Translations under genes and position numbers: made by a program | The notes under the pieces: generated by a model | What the model saw: only the letters and a program-made list of their open reading frames with translations | The model's database searches: none | Told to the model about the DNA's origin: nothing | In this document: piece after piece, positions 29,651 through 38,907 of the stretch | Position numbering within the stretch: the stretch's first letter is position 1 | Layout: the number at the start of each line of letters is the position of its first letter | IMG/VR virus record: IMGVR_UViG_3300021961_000214 | Coordinates: 1-41,433 of that record | Origin: a virus | DNA: 41,433 nt | Direction: 5' to 3' (one strand)

Positions 29651-32178
29651 TTTTGATTGTATTGTGAAATATTTATTATTTCCAAAGGATTCATTTTGAA
29701 ATCCATTTCACTCATAACAAATTCATTTAGAGCATTCTTAATCAAGAATGATGTGGTGAACTTATCATTTTTCGGATTGTAAGCCAATGTTGGCGATTCA
29801 AATGTGGACATTGAGGGCGAATTCACCTTTATTGGAGATATTGAATAATCATCATATTCTGATAAAGTGTGTTTTTCAGTGTTGAATTCAAATATCGAAG
29901 GGCTTACAAGCACATAATCAACATTATTACTCGATAAGCTTCTAATAGTGGTGAAGTAAATGTTGCCATCTTTACTGTATCTATTTGAAATATTACCATT
30001 ATGTTGGATTATATATGTCTGTTTGGTTGGAGTCAAAAATTCACCATCTTCAAAAATCAATTTAGTGATAATTAAGTTGTTTTCCGTTTCAATTGTGAGA
30101 ATATCAGAGATAATATCAAATCTCTTAACAGCACTTACCGATTCAGTATACACTGACAATGGAAGAACACCCGTTAGATAACTCAATTCAGATTCAAAAG
30201 GTGAAATTTCCATTGTATATGAGTTTCTAACATACAATTTACCATTCAAATTGAATCTGTTATAAAGATTTTGAACAGGTGCTGACGATAATACGTATTC
30301 ACTCGATTTCAAAGTAGTATTATCGTAATAAATTTGAGATATAGTTGGGGAAAAATCTGGATAATCACTACCAAACCAAGCACCATCAATCATAAATGTG
30401 CTTAATTCATTAGGAAACACATTTTGAGTCATGTTCGCTGTTATAGTCGGAAATCTAGAATCATCCAAAGCTCTTCTCAATGGTGAGGAAGAATTAATAC
30501 CACCTTCAATCAGTCTTGAGTAATAGAAATTACCACTCAATTCAAAAGAACTCAAATCAGACGATGCTGCGTCGATATACGGAGTATCACCGTCCATTAT
30601 GAACAAACCTTCCAATGTTTGGAAATTTGGAAGATATTCATTCTCATAATAAAATTGATTATTACTGAAATCACCACCAAATATTTGATAATACAGATCG
30701 ATGCTAGAAAAACCGTTGGTGAATGTGCTTAGTCCTGATCTACTTGTGTAATCATATGTGGTATTATCAACCGTTGAATAATTGAAATTGAAGCCTTCTC
30801 CATAGAGATAGTCATAGAAAGTGTGACCATTTAATATCTGATAATATACAGGGGCAGCTTCATAAGTAGAAATAGTTTTTGTGAAGCTATTATCATCTTT
30901 AAACAAACCGAATAAATTGTTGTAGATATCGCGTTTAGAATCTTGTAGATAACCGATATTTGGTAATCTATCAAGATATTTGTCGAAATTTGGTTCGATT
31001 TTTGATACGTATCCGTAATATTTGCTGTCATTTCTTTTACTCGATGGTAATATTTGCGATTTACCAGAAGTGAAATTTCTACGAACATAGTCATTATCAT
31101 TGATAAACGTGACAATATCACCATTATCACCTCTTATAGACGGATCAGGGAAATAATAAATGGTATTCGGTTCCAGATTCTCAGTATTGAAAGAAAAGCT
31201 GAGTGTTTTCCCATCAATATTGATTATCGAGGTTTTATGAGGTCGAAAATATCCAATATCTTCTTTTGAAATTAAGATTTTTCTATCTGTCGATGCTGTA
31301 GTTGGGTAATCAACATTTAAAAAATTTTGTGACGGATCATCAGCCAATATAGCCAAACCAGATACAAAATTATTCACAGTTGAGCCAGTGGACAAGTAAT
31401 AAAAATCACTACCAATGTATTTTTTAGTCAGTCTTCTTTTATTGTCCAAAAGGTCATTTATTTCTTTGATACCTAATTCCGAACTAGACATACCAGAAAA
31501 CACGTTTGAAATAATTTCTGAATTATTTTTCAAAAATATATCCAACCCATAATCTAGATCTTTATTATCATAAATCCTATCATTCGGAGTTTGGTTGAAA
31601 TATAATGGATATGAATCATACAATTCATCAATATCAATATCAATATTTTCTTTGATTTGTTGAATATCATAATAAATTTCACCATTAGAAACATTTTCCA
31701 AATAATTTATGATATTGTTTCTTATTTCTTGCACCAATAGATTATTAGTGCCGAGTAACTTTTTCTTTACAACTTGATATTTTGCTTCTTCTCTCTTTTT
31801 ATTGTAATAATTAGCAATCTCTATCAATTTTCGACTGTAGAACGGTATTGCCAACTCTAAATCCAAAGGATCATTGAAATCCAATTGTGATAAGAATTTC
31901 TGCTCCTCTGTTGTGGAGTATTTTAAATTTATTTCTTTTATGAAATCTCTATATCTCTCGATAATAACCAAAGAATCTTCTGATTCCTTCACATTCTTCA
32001 CCCTATTCCATCTTTTCAAGTATTGAATGTAAACATTTTGCAAGTTATCAACTGAATCTTCTGCTACTTTTATAAATTCTAAGAAAGAAAATGGTTGTGA
32101 CGAATCCAAAGCATCGACAATATCGACATTTGGATTTGTGATGGATTTGGGAAGTGTGATGTTTAATACGTTCTCCAT
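29647..32178 (-). CDS. Large baseplate-region structural protein, 843 aa
   Basis: The N-terminal third is helical (SFLEFIKVAEDSVDNLQNVY, IQYLKRWNRVKNVKESEDSL, AIPFYSRKLIEIANYYNKKREEAK), a pattern I associate with very large structural proteins located after gp6 in T4-like cyanophages. The rest is beta-rich with Asn, Tyr and Ser. It occupies the position of the T4 baseplate wedge genes 7 and 8, but clear homology to those is not visible. Its ATG is 6 nt after a TTAAATA element. Probably a baseplate wedge or peripheral baseplate protein. Confidence 0.78.
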   Translation of the reverse strand: MENVLNITLPKSITNPNVDIVDALDSSQPFSFLEFIKVAEDSVDNLQNVYIQYLKRWNRVKNVKESEDSLVIIERYRDFIKEINLKYSTTEEQKFLSQLDFNDPLDLELAIPFYSRKLIEIANYYNKKREEAKYQVVKKKLLGTNNLLVQEIRNNIINYLENVSNGEIYYDIQQIKENIDIDIDELYDSYPLYFNQTPNDRIYDNKDLDYGLDIFLKNNSEIISNVFSGMSSSELGIKEINDLLDNKRRLTKKYIGSDFYYLSTGSTVNNFVSGLAILADDPSQNFLNVDYPTTASTDRKILISKEDIGYFRPHKTSIINIDGKTLSFSFNTENLEPNTIYYFPDPSIRGDNGDIVTFINDNDYVRRNFTSGKSQILPSSKRNDSKYYGYVSKIEPNFDKYLDRLPNIGYLQDSKRDIYNNLFGLFKDDNSFTKTISTYEAAPVYYQILNGHTFYDYLYGEGFNFNYSTVDNTTYDYTSRSGLSTFTNGFSSIDLYYQIFGGDFSNNQFYYENEYLPNFQTLEGLFIMDGDTPYIDAASSDLSSFELSGNFYYSRLIEGGINSSSPLRRALDDSRFPTITANMTQNVFPNELSTFMIDGAWFGSDYPDFSPTISQIYYDNTTLKSSEYVLSSAPVQNLYNRFNLNGKLYVRNSYTMEISPFESELSYLTGVLPLSVYTESVSAVKRFDIISDILTIETENNLIITKLIFEDGEFLTPTKQTYIIQHNGNISNRYSKDGNIYFTTIRSLSSNNVDYVLVSPSIFEFNTEKHTLSEYDDYSISPIKVNSPSMSTFESPTLAYNPKNDKFTTSFLIKNALNEFVMSEMDFKMNPLEIINISQYNQK
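29670..29676 (-). promoter_or_regulatory. Late-promoter-like element ATAAATA, longer spacing
   Basis: ATAAATA on the minus strand, inside the 3' end of the 843-aa gene, 19 nt before the ATG at 29650. It fits the T4 consensus at 7 of 8 positions but gives a short leader rather than a leaderless mRNA. Confidence 0.45.
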
Positions 32179-32183
32179 TTTTA

Positions 32184-34265
32184 TTATTTAACCAGAGATA
32201 ATGATTGATAAAGTGTATCACGTAATACAATTCCCATTGTGAAGTCTTTGTAAGACGGTGTGGTGTATTCATTGAGAATATAATTACCGTTTTCATCCAA
32301 AATCGGGTCATTATCATTATCTCTAATGATGTTTTCCGTGGATAACATGTCATATAACGTATTATCTTTGATTATGGTGTTATCATACAGAGTATTGTCG
32401 AAAGTATCGACATATTCGAAAAATAGATAATATTTTTCTATATCTCCAAATTGGAAAGTATCAGGTAATACCAACGGCCATCCCCAATTTTGATTGTAGG
32501 ATGATAATGCATAGACAGTATTTGTGGTATATTCAACAGGCTGCTCAGTATTCAATAGGGAATATTTATTACTGAATTTTTCGAGTGCTACAATAGGAGT
32601 TCCAGCAGATACCACATAAGTATTCGTGTTTATCTCATCTCCGAGATTGATACCGTATACACTCTTAGATGAATATCCTCTCAAATCGAAATTTTCTTTG
32701 AATTTGTTATTGATACCCAACAATTTATTGTTGCTGATGGAAAAAAGATCCAAAATTCTTTTAATTTTTTCTGGATAAGTGAAAGAATTGTCCTCAAACA
32801 CATTATTCGATGCGTTCAGCATTTTCATTTGTGAAATTAATGGGAATATCTCGTTCCTATCAACATCTTGAATATTCTGAACAAAATTTGTTATTTTTTC
32901 GTATATCTTCTTACCGAGAGTGTCATAAGATGAAGTCAATGTTCCAAATATAGACCCAATAAATTCATCAAACAGCATACTATCATCCAAAAGAAATTCT
33001 TGGAATCGTAAATCCTTGAACATTTCAGTGGCATCGTAACTCTCATTCTTTTTCTCAATTGTTAAGAAATTCTGTGGATAAACATCAAATACAGATGTCT
33101 CACCATTCAAAGAGTATACACTACCTTGAACTGATGATACTGATCCAGATACCGTGATTTTAACATCATTCATTTTGGTTGGTGATGTGAAACGTATGGT
33201 ATTTCTCACTGCACCATTGAAAGAATCTTTAGCTGATATTGTATAATATTGAGATGAAATAACATCGTCTGAAGATAATACCGTATATACTAAGTTTGAA
33301 GCAGAAAGAGGTTTAAAATTCTTAACTGTAAAGTGTTCTGAATCTTTAACTTTAATAACAAAGGGAATATCGACGTTTGAAAACTTTTGAGAATCTATGT
33401 TGAACGAATCTTCCGCATAAAATTCACCATCCATACCATTTGAGGTAACACTGAAATTATCCACTTCATTATTTTGAATGATATTAGCAGATAGAGATAC
33501 TTTCAAATTGTTGTCCCATATGTTATTGTTTCTTTTATCAAAGAAAAGATCGATTTGCAACTTATTGACACTATCGTCTTTAAAATAGACTTGCTTGTTA
33601 CCTGATAAACCAACATAAAACGCTGATACATCTGTAGAATTAGTCAATGTAATACTATTATTTGATATCTTAGCATACACTGGAACTGTATCTATTTCAA
33701 TTTTATCAATCTCGATATATTCATATTGTTTTTTTGTCTGATTGTATATTTTTTCAAAAAAAGAATATGTGTTTCTTAAATGTCTGAACTTATCTGGAGT
33801 ATCTTGGAAATAATACTCACTGCCACTTCCGCTTATTCTGTAGAATATGGTGGAAGGAGTAACATTACTTGGGTAAGTTGCTGAAGCAATTAAAGGACCT
33901 GAAATCTTTCCATTTTTCCATGTAATGTTATCATAATACGATGCATCTTCAAAGTCTATTCTAAAGGTGTTTACCAAATAGTCTTTGATATCAACTGTTT
34001 TAATTGTATTTGATATAATAGCGTTTGAATAGCAATCGAAAATTGTTAGATTGGTATCATATTTTCCAGGCTTATCGTAATATTTGTTAGCAGTTAATGA
34101 TGTGGAATATGTCCCATCACCGAAATCCCACAAAACTCTAATATATACAAAATTATTAACATTTGGTATAAATTTTAATGGTGTTTCCTTTAGAGCATAT
34201 GCACTAAGAACTTGTTCGTTTTTGTAATCAACGATTTTAAAATCAAATTGTTGGTAATTACTCAT
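32184..34265 (-). CDS. Baseplate-region structural protein with PKD domain, 693 aa
   Basis: Residues 40-90 form a PKD-type beta-sandwich: VLWDFGDGTYSTSL, then NKYYDKPGKYDTNLTIFD, matching W-x-F-G-D-G and Y-x3-G-x-Y. The middle is beta-rich. The C-terminal 250 residues include a helical part (FPLISQMKMLNASNNVF, IKRILDLFSISNNKLLGINN) and the sequence YALSSYNQNWGWPLVLPDTF, a pattern seen in T4-like cyanophage baseplate-region proteins. It overlaps gp6 by 8 nt and lies where T4 has gene 7. Probably a baseplate wedge component; the exact equivalent is uncertain. Confidence 0.8.
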   Translation of the reverse strand: MSNYQQFDFKIVDYKNEQVLSAYALKETPLKFIPNVNNFVYIRVLWDFGDGTYSTSLTANKYYDKPGKYDTNLTIFDCYSNAIISNTIKTVDIKDYLVNTFRIDFEDASYYDNITWKNGKISGPLIASATYPSNVTPSTIFYRISGSGSEYYFQDTPDKFRHLRNTYSFFEKIYNQTKKQYEYIEIDKIEIDTVPVYAKISNNSITLTNSTDVSAFYVGLSGNKQVYFKDDSVNKLQIDLFFDKRNNNIWDNNLKVSLSANIIQNNEVDNFSVTSNGMDGEFYAEDSFNIDSQKFSNVDIPFVIKVKDSEHFTVKNFKPLSASNLVYTVLSSDDVISSQYYTISAKDSFNGAVRNTIRFTSPTKMNDVKITVSGSVSSVQGSVYSLNGETSVFDVYPQNFLTIEKKNESYDATEMFKDLRFQEFLLDDSMLFDEFIGSIFGTLTSSYDTLGKKIYEKITNFVQNIQDVDRNEIFPLISQMKMLNASNNVFEDNSFTYPEKIKRILDLFSISNNKLLGINNKFKENFDLRGYSSKSVYGINLGDEINTNTYVVSAGTPIVALEKFSNKYSLLNTEQPVEYTTNTVYALSSYNQNWGWPLVLPDTFQFGDIEKYYLFFEYVDTFDNTLYDNTIIKDNTLYDMLSTENIIRDNDNDPILDENGNYILNEYTTPSYKDFTMGIVLRDTLYQSLSLVK
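32185..32191 (-). promoter_or_regulatory. Late promoter element TTAAATA
   Basis: TTAAATA on the minus strand, ATAAAA, then ATG at 32178 (6-nt spacing). It overlaps the upstream stop codon. Confidence 0.68.
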
Positions 34266-36063
34266 TTACTATTGAAATTTTTTGATATATTGATTGAGGA
34301 TTGAAGAAGTAAGGGAATTTGAAGAATGGTAATGTCGTCGTTTGATTGATAATAAGATCATCAACATCCTCATAAATAGGATTCCATGATACGAATGAAA
34401 TACCATTGAAGATCTCATTACCATTTCTTGTTCTTATATTGGCGACTCCTTCCAAACTTAATATGTCCGATGTCAGCGATGAAATATCCAGCTTTTGCCC
34501 TAAGACATTTCTTGAACTATCGAAAAACGACAAGATGATATCGCCAACTTTCTTTTTCAAATTTTCAGGATTTGTTTTAGAATCGTTTCTACGAACAATT
34601 TCTAATTTACTCGTATCCAAGACGCTTTTGTTAGCGACACCATTGGTAAATCCAATATCGAAAGCGACATAAATTGGATCACGAGGGACTACTTCATGGC
34701 TTAAAATTTTTCTATCTTTTGTTTTTTCAATAATCAAATTTTTCAAGCTATTTGATAGAAACGGTGGATATGTACCATCATCTTTTAGACTAAATTTGGG
34801 AACACAAAACACGTTTACATTATTGAAGTCACAAGAATCTGCAAAATTTACTTGATTTATGATTACTCTGTTTGATTTATTGGGATCAACACAGATTTTG
34901 TAGAAATAGTCAATATAACTATCAATAAAAATTTTGTTATTGACAGTCTTAACAGAAGAAATGATATTCGATATCTCTTTGTTCAAGAAAGTATCATAAT
35001 CATCCTCAGTTACCAATTTTATTTGAGAATTTAAATATTTGGGAACGTTGTTTTTGATTTGCTCAACACTTTCTGCTTCCGATATAGCAGTGGAATTGTC
35101 TGTATTGGTGAAATACAGAAACGAATTGTTTACAGAATCAATGACATTCTCACTGTTGGAAGTTGTGGTATCATTATAGATTTGAGTGAATATAGTGGAG
35201 TTGAAATTGAACAATTTGTTACCATTGATAGCACCTTTGCTGATAATACCATTGATGTTATCACTCAGGATGTAATAAATTGCAACTTCATCACCAGATT
35301 CAATTTTTTTACCGAAAACACCATTACCGAATTTGACTTCATAGAACCCTGAATCGTTCAGGCGAACACTGTAGTAACGATCATCGTTTTTAGCGAGGAA
35401 AATATTATCCAATTCTTGGTATTCATACCATTTACCATCACTCTGCTCTTTGACATACACACTGATAGTCCCATCAGCAATAAATCTGGTATCGTTGGTA
35501 TCGACTCTATTAACTACTACAATCGGGAGAGTTTCAAATTCATCACCATTTGCAGTGTATATTGGATATTCACCAACTGTGCCTTGATAAAGGATTAAAT
35601 TATTTTTAATACTATCAATATCCTGAGAACCAGTAATTGATTTTTCAAAATTGAAATCTTCCAATATCGTGTATTGGATTTTATCAACCAAGAAATATCC
35701 ATATTTTCTTAATGTGTAGTTACCAACTCCCAAAGAATTGCTTGCCACACATGACACAGGAACTAGAGATGTTTGTTTACCAGTTGGTTTATACCCGATC
35801 AAATTTACGATTTTGTTGATGTTCTCATAAATCGTAGCTTGAGAGAACATACTCTCCGAAGCTGTCTGGTTCAAATAAAACAGTAAAACATGGTAACTAA
35901 AAGCGATGATATCAATAAAAGAAGCTAAGTTACTTCCCTCATAATTCTGATCAGTGAAATTAGAATTTTCATTCAATTTTTGAATGATGAAATCTTTGAG
36001 AGAAAGCGCATCGAAATTGATGTAAGCGTTTTTCGGTAAATTGTATTCAATAGATTCTTTCAT
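34258..36063 (-). CDS. 6: Baseplate wedge protein gp6-like (GpJ family)
   Basis: Core of the baseplate wedge. The N-terminal region FYLNQTASESMFSQATIYEN, NKIVNLIGYKPTGKQ and the barrel-like segment YYSVRLNDSGFYEVKFGNGV then FGKKIESGDEVAIYYILSD are characteristic of gp6/GpJ proteins, which carry an F-G-x-G-x-x-G pattern. At 601 aa it is close to T4 gp6 (660 aa). It follows gp25 directly, as in many T4-like genomes (gp25 then gp6). CTAAATA lies 7 nt before the ATG and overlaps the gp25 stop. Confidence 0.92.
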   Translation of the reverse strand: MKESIEYNLPKNAYINFDALSLKDFIIQKLNENSNFTDQNYEGSNLASFIDIIAFSYHVLLFYLNQTASESMFSQATIYENINKIVNLIGYKPTGKQTSLVPVSCVASNSLGVGNYTLRKYGYFLVDKIQYTILEDFNFEKSITGSQDIDSIKNNLILYQGTVGEYPIYTANGDEFETLPIVVVNRVDTNDTRFIADGTISVYVKEQSDGKWYEYQELDNIFLAKNDDRYYSVRLNDSGFYEVKFGNGVFGKKIESGDEVAIYYILSDNINGIISKGAINGNKLFNFNSTIFTQIYNDTTTSNSENVIDSVNNSFLYFTNTDNSTAISEAESVEQIKNNVPKYLNSQIKLVTEDDYDTFLNKEISNIISSVKTVNNKIFIDSYIDYFYKICVDPNKSNRVIINQVNFADSCDFNNVNVFCVPKFSLKDDGTYPPFLSNSLKNLIIEKTKDRKILSHEVVPRDPIYVAFDIGFTNGVANKSVLDTSKLEIVRRNDSKTNPENLKKKVGDIILSFFDSSRNVLGQKLDISSLTSDILSLEGVANIRTRNGNEIFNGISFVSWNPIYEDVDDLIINQTTTLPFFKFPYFFNPQSIYQKISIVNE

Positions 36064-36070
36064 TTTTTAT

Positions 36071-36077
36071 TATTTAG
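36071..36077 (-). promoter_or_regulatory. Late promoter element CTAAATA
   Basis: CTAAATA on the minus strand, 7 nt before the gp6 ATG at 36063, overlapping the gp25 stop codon. Confidence 0.68.
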
Positions 36078-36559
36078 AGGATAGTGTAACCGATGGTATT
36101 TAATTTTGATTTGATACTTAAACCTTCCACATCTAAAGATGGAATATTGATTTGTAGAAAAATTCGATATTCCTGTGCATCAGGATCAGCAAATACTGAA
36201 ACATTTGTCACTGTAATTCTTGGTTCTAAAAGAGGTAATCTTCTTGAGATGTCATCTTCGATGATTTCTGAGGTATAATCATCCACAGGTTCAAACAAAA
36301 ATCTTCTCAGATCAATACCAAAGGTAGGATTCAATATCTTTTGACCAGGTGCTGTCAAGAAACAATTAACAATACTATTTTTAATCGCTTCGACATCGAA
36401 TATAGCTTGAATATCCTTCAAATTCTCTTTTCTATTCAATTGGTTATTGTAAGAATAAGCTGGCTTGAGGTCAAAATCGACATCTTTATACAAATATCCT
36501 GAAGAATTTGCATTTTTCTGTGCTTTTGACTTTTGAAGAGATGATATTTTAATACTCAC
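36074..36559 (-). CDS. 25: Baseplate wedge protein gp25-like (lysozyme-like family)
   Basis: Small wedge protein that seeds sheath assembly, of the GpW/gp25 family. The conserved region is IKNSIVNCFLTAPGQKILNP then TFGIDLRRFLFEPVDDYT, followed by IIEDDISRRLPLLEPRITV. The first 45 residues are a flexible extension (KSKAQKNANSSGYLYKDVDF). At 161 aa it is slightly longer than T4 gp25 (132 aa). The start is GTG at 36559, 5 nt after TTAAATA; an overlapping ATG 2 nt earlier is out of frame. It is the first gene of the minus-strand structural block. Confidence 0.93.
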   Translation of the reverse strand: MSIKISSLQKSKAQKNANSSGYLYKDVDFDLKPAYSYNNQLNRKENLKDIQAIFDVEAIKNSIVNCFLTAPGQKILNPTFGIDLRRFLFEPVDDYTSEIIEDDISRRLPLLEPRITVTNVSVFADPDAQEYRIFLQINIPSLDVEGLSIKSKLNTIGYTIL

Positions 36560-36564
36560 ATTAT

Positions 36565-36571
36565 TATTTAA
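36565..36571 (-). promoter_or_regulatory. Late promoter element TTAAATA (divergent pair, left)
   Basis: TTAAATA on the minus strand, ATAAT, then the gp25 GTG at 36559. Only 7 bp separate it from the plus-strand element at 36579. Confidence 0.73.
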
Positions 36572-36578
36572 TTGATGA

Positions 36579-36585
36579 CTAAATA
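36579..36585 (+). promoter_or_regulatory. Late promoter element CTAAATA (divergent pair, right)
   Basis: CTAAATA on the plus strand, ATCAT, then ATG at 36591. Confidence 0.75.
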
Positions 36586-36590
36586 ATCAT

Positions 36591-37715
36591 ATGCCTAAGA
36601 TTTCCCAATATGATCCAGCGACAACACCTCTATCTGGTGGTGAGACTTTTATTTTGAATCAAAGAGGGGTGACATATAATACTCCTTTAAGCTCTATCAA
36701 AAATTATACGGATACCACTTTCCGTGCTATTTCTGCTAATTATGCTAGAGTAAACGTTAATAATAATTTCTCAACGACTCAAACTTTTGCTACAAGCGCA
36801 ATTAATATAGGCAGCTTGCCTATTAGCGCGACACGTACAGATAGTTTTTTTGTCGGTAAGAATGCTGGTAGTGGTACTACAAATACAGTGCGTTCCAATT
36901 TCTTAGGAAGATATGCTGGTCATTTAGCCGTAGATGCGGGTAATTCTAATTTCTTGGGTTATAAAGCTGGTTATTTCGCCGAAGATGCGAGTGATTCTAA
37001 TTTCTTAGGTTATTATGCAGGTAGCGGTGCTATCAATGCATTTAATTCTAATTTCTTAGGTTATAATGCTGGTATTGAAGCTAACAATGCAAATAATTCC
37101 AATTTCTTAGGTGCTAATACTGGTTTCCAAGCTGATGATGCAAATAATTCCAATTTCTTAGGAAGATATGCTGGTAATTATGCTACCAATGCAAGTAATT
37201 CTAATTTTTTAGGTCAGAGGGCTGGTGAACGATGTGTTGATGCATTTAATTCTAATTTTTTAGGTCAGAGGGCTGGTGGAGGTAGCACTGGCATCTATGC
37301 TACCAATGCAAGTAATTCCAATTTCTTTGGTCTTGAGGCTGGTTATAAGGCTAAATATGCTGGTAATTCTAATTTCTTTGGTCAGAAGGCTGGTAGTGAT
37401 GCTACCTATGCAAATAATTCTAATTTTTTAGGTTATAATGCTGGTAGCGGTGCTACCAATGCGAATAATTCTATTTTCATAGGGTTGGATGCTGGTAGCG
37501 GTGCTACCAATGCGAATAATTCTATCTTCATTGGTTCGAATTCTGGAGCATCTTTATCAGGTTGTATTGCTCTAGGCACGGGTGCTGTCCCCACCGCACG
37601 TAATCAATTTGTTCTTGGATCATCATCAGTTCCTCTATCGACAGTAGACGGTGGCAATTCTTTAGTTATAAGAATAAATGGTAATCTCAAAAAGATAGCT
37701 TTGCTTTCTGTCTAA
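36591..37715 (+). CDS. Repeat-containing fibre protein, 374 aa, with NSNFLGxxAG repeats
   Basis: The N-terminus (residues 1-80) resembles fibre attachment regions (SQYDPATTPLSGGETFIL, then SSIKNYTDTTF). Residues about 95-320 are tandem units of about 16 residues, consensus N-S-N-F-L-G-x-x-A-G-x-x-A-x-x-A, at least 13 copies, with stacked Asn, Ser and Gly positions typical of a trimeric beta-solenoid like the heads of YadA-type adhesins. The C-terminus (LSGCIALGTGAVPTARNQFV) ends with a compact cap. Late promoter CTAAATA is 5 nt before the ATG. Probably a tail fibre or surface adhesin. Confidence 0.82.
   Translation: MPKISQYDPATTPLSGGETFILNQRGVTYNTPLSSIKNYTDTTFRAISANYARVNVNNNFSTTQTFATSAINIGSLPISATRTDSFFVGKNAGSGTTNTVRSNFLGRYAGHLAVDAGNSNFLGYKAGYFAEDASDSNFLGYYAGSGAINAFNSNFLGYNAGIEANNANNSNFLGANTGFQADDANNSNFLGRYAGNYATNASNSNFLGQRAGERCVDAFNSNFLGQRAGGGSTGIYATNASNSNFFGLEAGYKAKYAGNSNFFGQKAGSDATYANNSNFLGYNAGSGATNANNSIFIGLDAGSGATNANNSIFIGSNSGASLSGCIALGTGAVPTARNQFVLGSSSVPLSTVDGGNSLVIRINGNLKKIALLSV
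36895..37550 (+). repeat. About 48-bp tandem repeats in the fibre gene
   Basis: Consensus part AATTCTAATTTCTTAGGT recurs with 48-bp spacing, sometimes with an inserted codon block (near 37280). Several adjacent copies are near identical, for example the two GCTGGTAGCGGTGCTACCAA copies around 37440-37510, suggesting recent duplication or recombination. Confidence 0.85.
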
Positions 37716-37721
37716 TTTAGA

Positions 37722-37728
37722 CTAAATC
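37722..37728 (+). promoter_or_regulatory. Late-promoter-like element (variant CTAAATC)
   Basis: CTAAATC, TTGAG, then ATG at 37734. One mismatch to the core, with the usual 5-nt spacing. Confidence 0.5.
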
Positions 37729-37733
37729 TTGAG

Positions 37734-38534
37734 ATGAAAGAAATATTTTTCGTTGGTGGACTACCAAGATCTGGTAGCACACTACTCATGAACTTATTGG
37801 CACAGAATGAAAATGTATTCTGTACTCCTACCTCTGGTTTACCAAATCTATTAAATAATATCAAGGTTTCTTGGTCTAATATACTAGAACATCGTGCTGA
37901 TAAAAATGCTTCTGCTGATGAAAATTTGAAAAGAATACTCAATACAGTATTCAATAATTACCACAACACTGAAAAAACATATATCTTTGATAAGTCGAGA
38001 GCATGGGGTCATAATATAGAAATGATCGAAACAATAACAGGTAAAAAAGTTAAAATTATTGCCCCTGTGAGAGACATTAAAGATGTTTTAGCTTCTTTCG
38101 AGTCTTTATATAGAAAAGGTTCATATAAATTCCCACCTCAAGGTCCGATGCCTCAATGTGTGACAACTCAAGGTAGGGTGCAACACTGGGGTAGCCTACA
38201 AGGTGAAGTGGGATCGGCATATGCAATTCTACAAGATGCCTTTTTAAGAGGTTACAGCGATAGGTTTCTTTTGATTGATTATGATTACCTTACACATAAT
38301 CCAAAATATGTTATGGATAGAGTTTGGGAATTTTTGGGTATTCCTAAAATTGAACACGATTTTGATAATATAGTCAATAAAACACCAGAGGACGATACAG
38401 TATATAATTACGTTGATTTACATACAATAAAAAATTCTATCATACCTTCTAATTCTAGAGCAAATGAGATTTTAGGAGAAGATATATGTAAAACATTAAA
38501 AGGTTACGAATTTTGGAAAAATTTAGCTAAATAA
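37734..38534 (+). CDS. Sulfotransferase family protein, 266 aa
   Basis: PAPS-dependent sulfotransferase pattern: the N-terminal 5'-phosphosulfate loop G9-LPRSGSTLLMN, the 3'-phosphate region KIIAPVRDIKDVLASFESLY, and the C-terminal core FLLIDYDYLTHNPKYVMDRV followed by EFLGIPKIEHDFD. The length is normal for a single-domain enzyme. It follows the Asn/Ser-rich repeat fibre gene with a near-consensus late element, so it may sulfate a virion glycan or Tyr residue, or alternatively a host surface sugar to block further infection. It uses host PAPS. The acceptor is unknown. Confidence 0.88.
   Translation: MKEIFFVGGLPRSGSTLLMNLLAQNENVFCTPTSGLPNLLNNIKVSWSNILEHRADKNASADENLKRILNTVFNNYHNTEKTYIFDKSRAWGHNIEMIETITGKKVKIIAPVRDIKDVLASFESLYRKGSYKFPPQGPMPQCVTTQGRVQHWGSLQGEVGSAYAILQDAFLRGYSDRFLLIDYDYLTHNPKYVMDRVWEFLGIPKIEHDFDNIVNKTPEDDTVYNYVDLHTIKNSIIPSNSRANEILGEDICKTLKGYEFWKNLAK
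38527..38533 (+). promoter_or_regulatory. Late promoter element CTAAATA
   Basis: CTAAATA, ATAAT, then ATG at 38539. It includes the stop codon of the sulfotransferase gene. Confidence 0.75.
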
Positions 38535-38538
38535 TAAT

Positions 38539-38904
38539 ATGTCATTATTAGGAGACAATACAATACCATTGCGAGTGCCAGTGCCAAAGAAGGTTAGACT
38601 GGAAAATACAACCAGACGTATTAAAGAATTATCAAAAAATTGCTTTAATAATTTGGTTAGAACCCAGAGAGATGGTATTGACATCATGTGGAATCATGAA
38701 AACTTAACTCCTCAAGAAATTATCGATGAATTGGGAGTTGATGTATTCAAAGTTTTCCATTTTCACACTAAATTGACACAATTCATTTCAGAATTGGCAC
38801 AATTTGATGGTTCTACTGTTGAATTGAAATATCCAACTAATTCATTCGATATGGATGTTAATGCTGGAACTGTAACTATAACCAATCAACCATATCAACC
38901 ATAA
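38539..38904 (+). CDS. Conserved virion-associated hypothetical protein, 121 aa
   Basis: Starts MSLLGDNTIPLRVPVPKKVR and contains an all-helical middle (TTRRIKELSKNCFNNLVRTQ, PQEIIDELGVDVFKVFHFHT) and an end with strands (STVELKYPTNSFDMDVNAG then TVTI). Similar short proteins occur near the head and neck genes of T4-like cyanophages; this is from memory of the pattern only. A late element sits 5 nt before the ATG. It is probably a structural or assembly component. Confidence 0.7.
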   Translation: MSLLGDNTIPLRVPVPKKVRLENTTRRIKELSKNCFNNLVRTQRDGIDIMWNHENLTPQEIIDELGVDVFKVFHFHTKLTQFISELAQFDGSTVELKYPTNSFDMDVNAGTVTITNQPYQP

Positions 38905-38907
38905 TTT

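Noticed and set aside
36895-37550. CRISPR-like array suggested by about 48-bp periodic repeats
   Set aside because: The repeats are diverged, lie fully inside one open frame and encode a regular protein repeat; there are no unique spacers.
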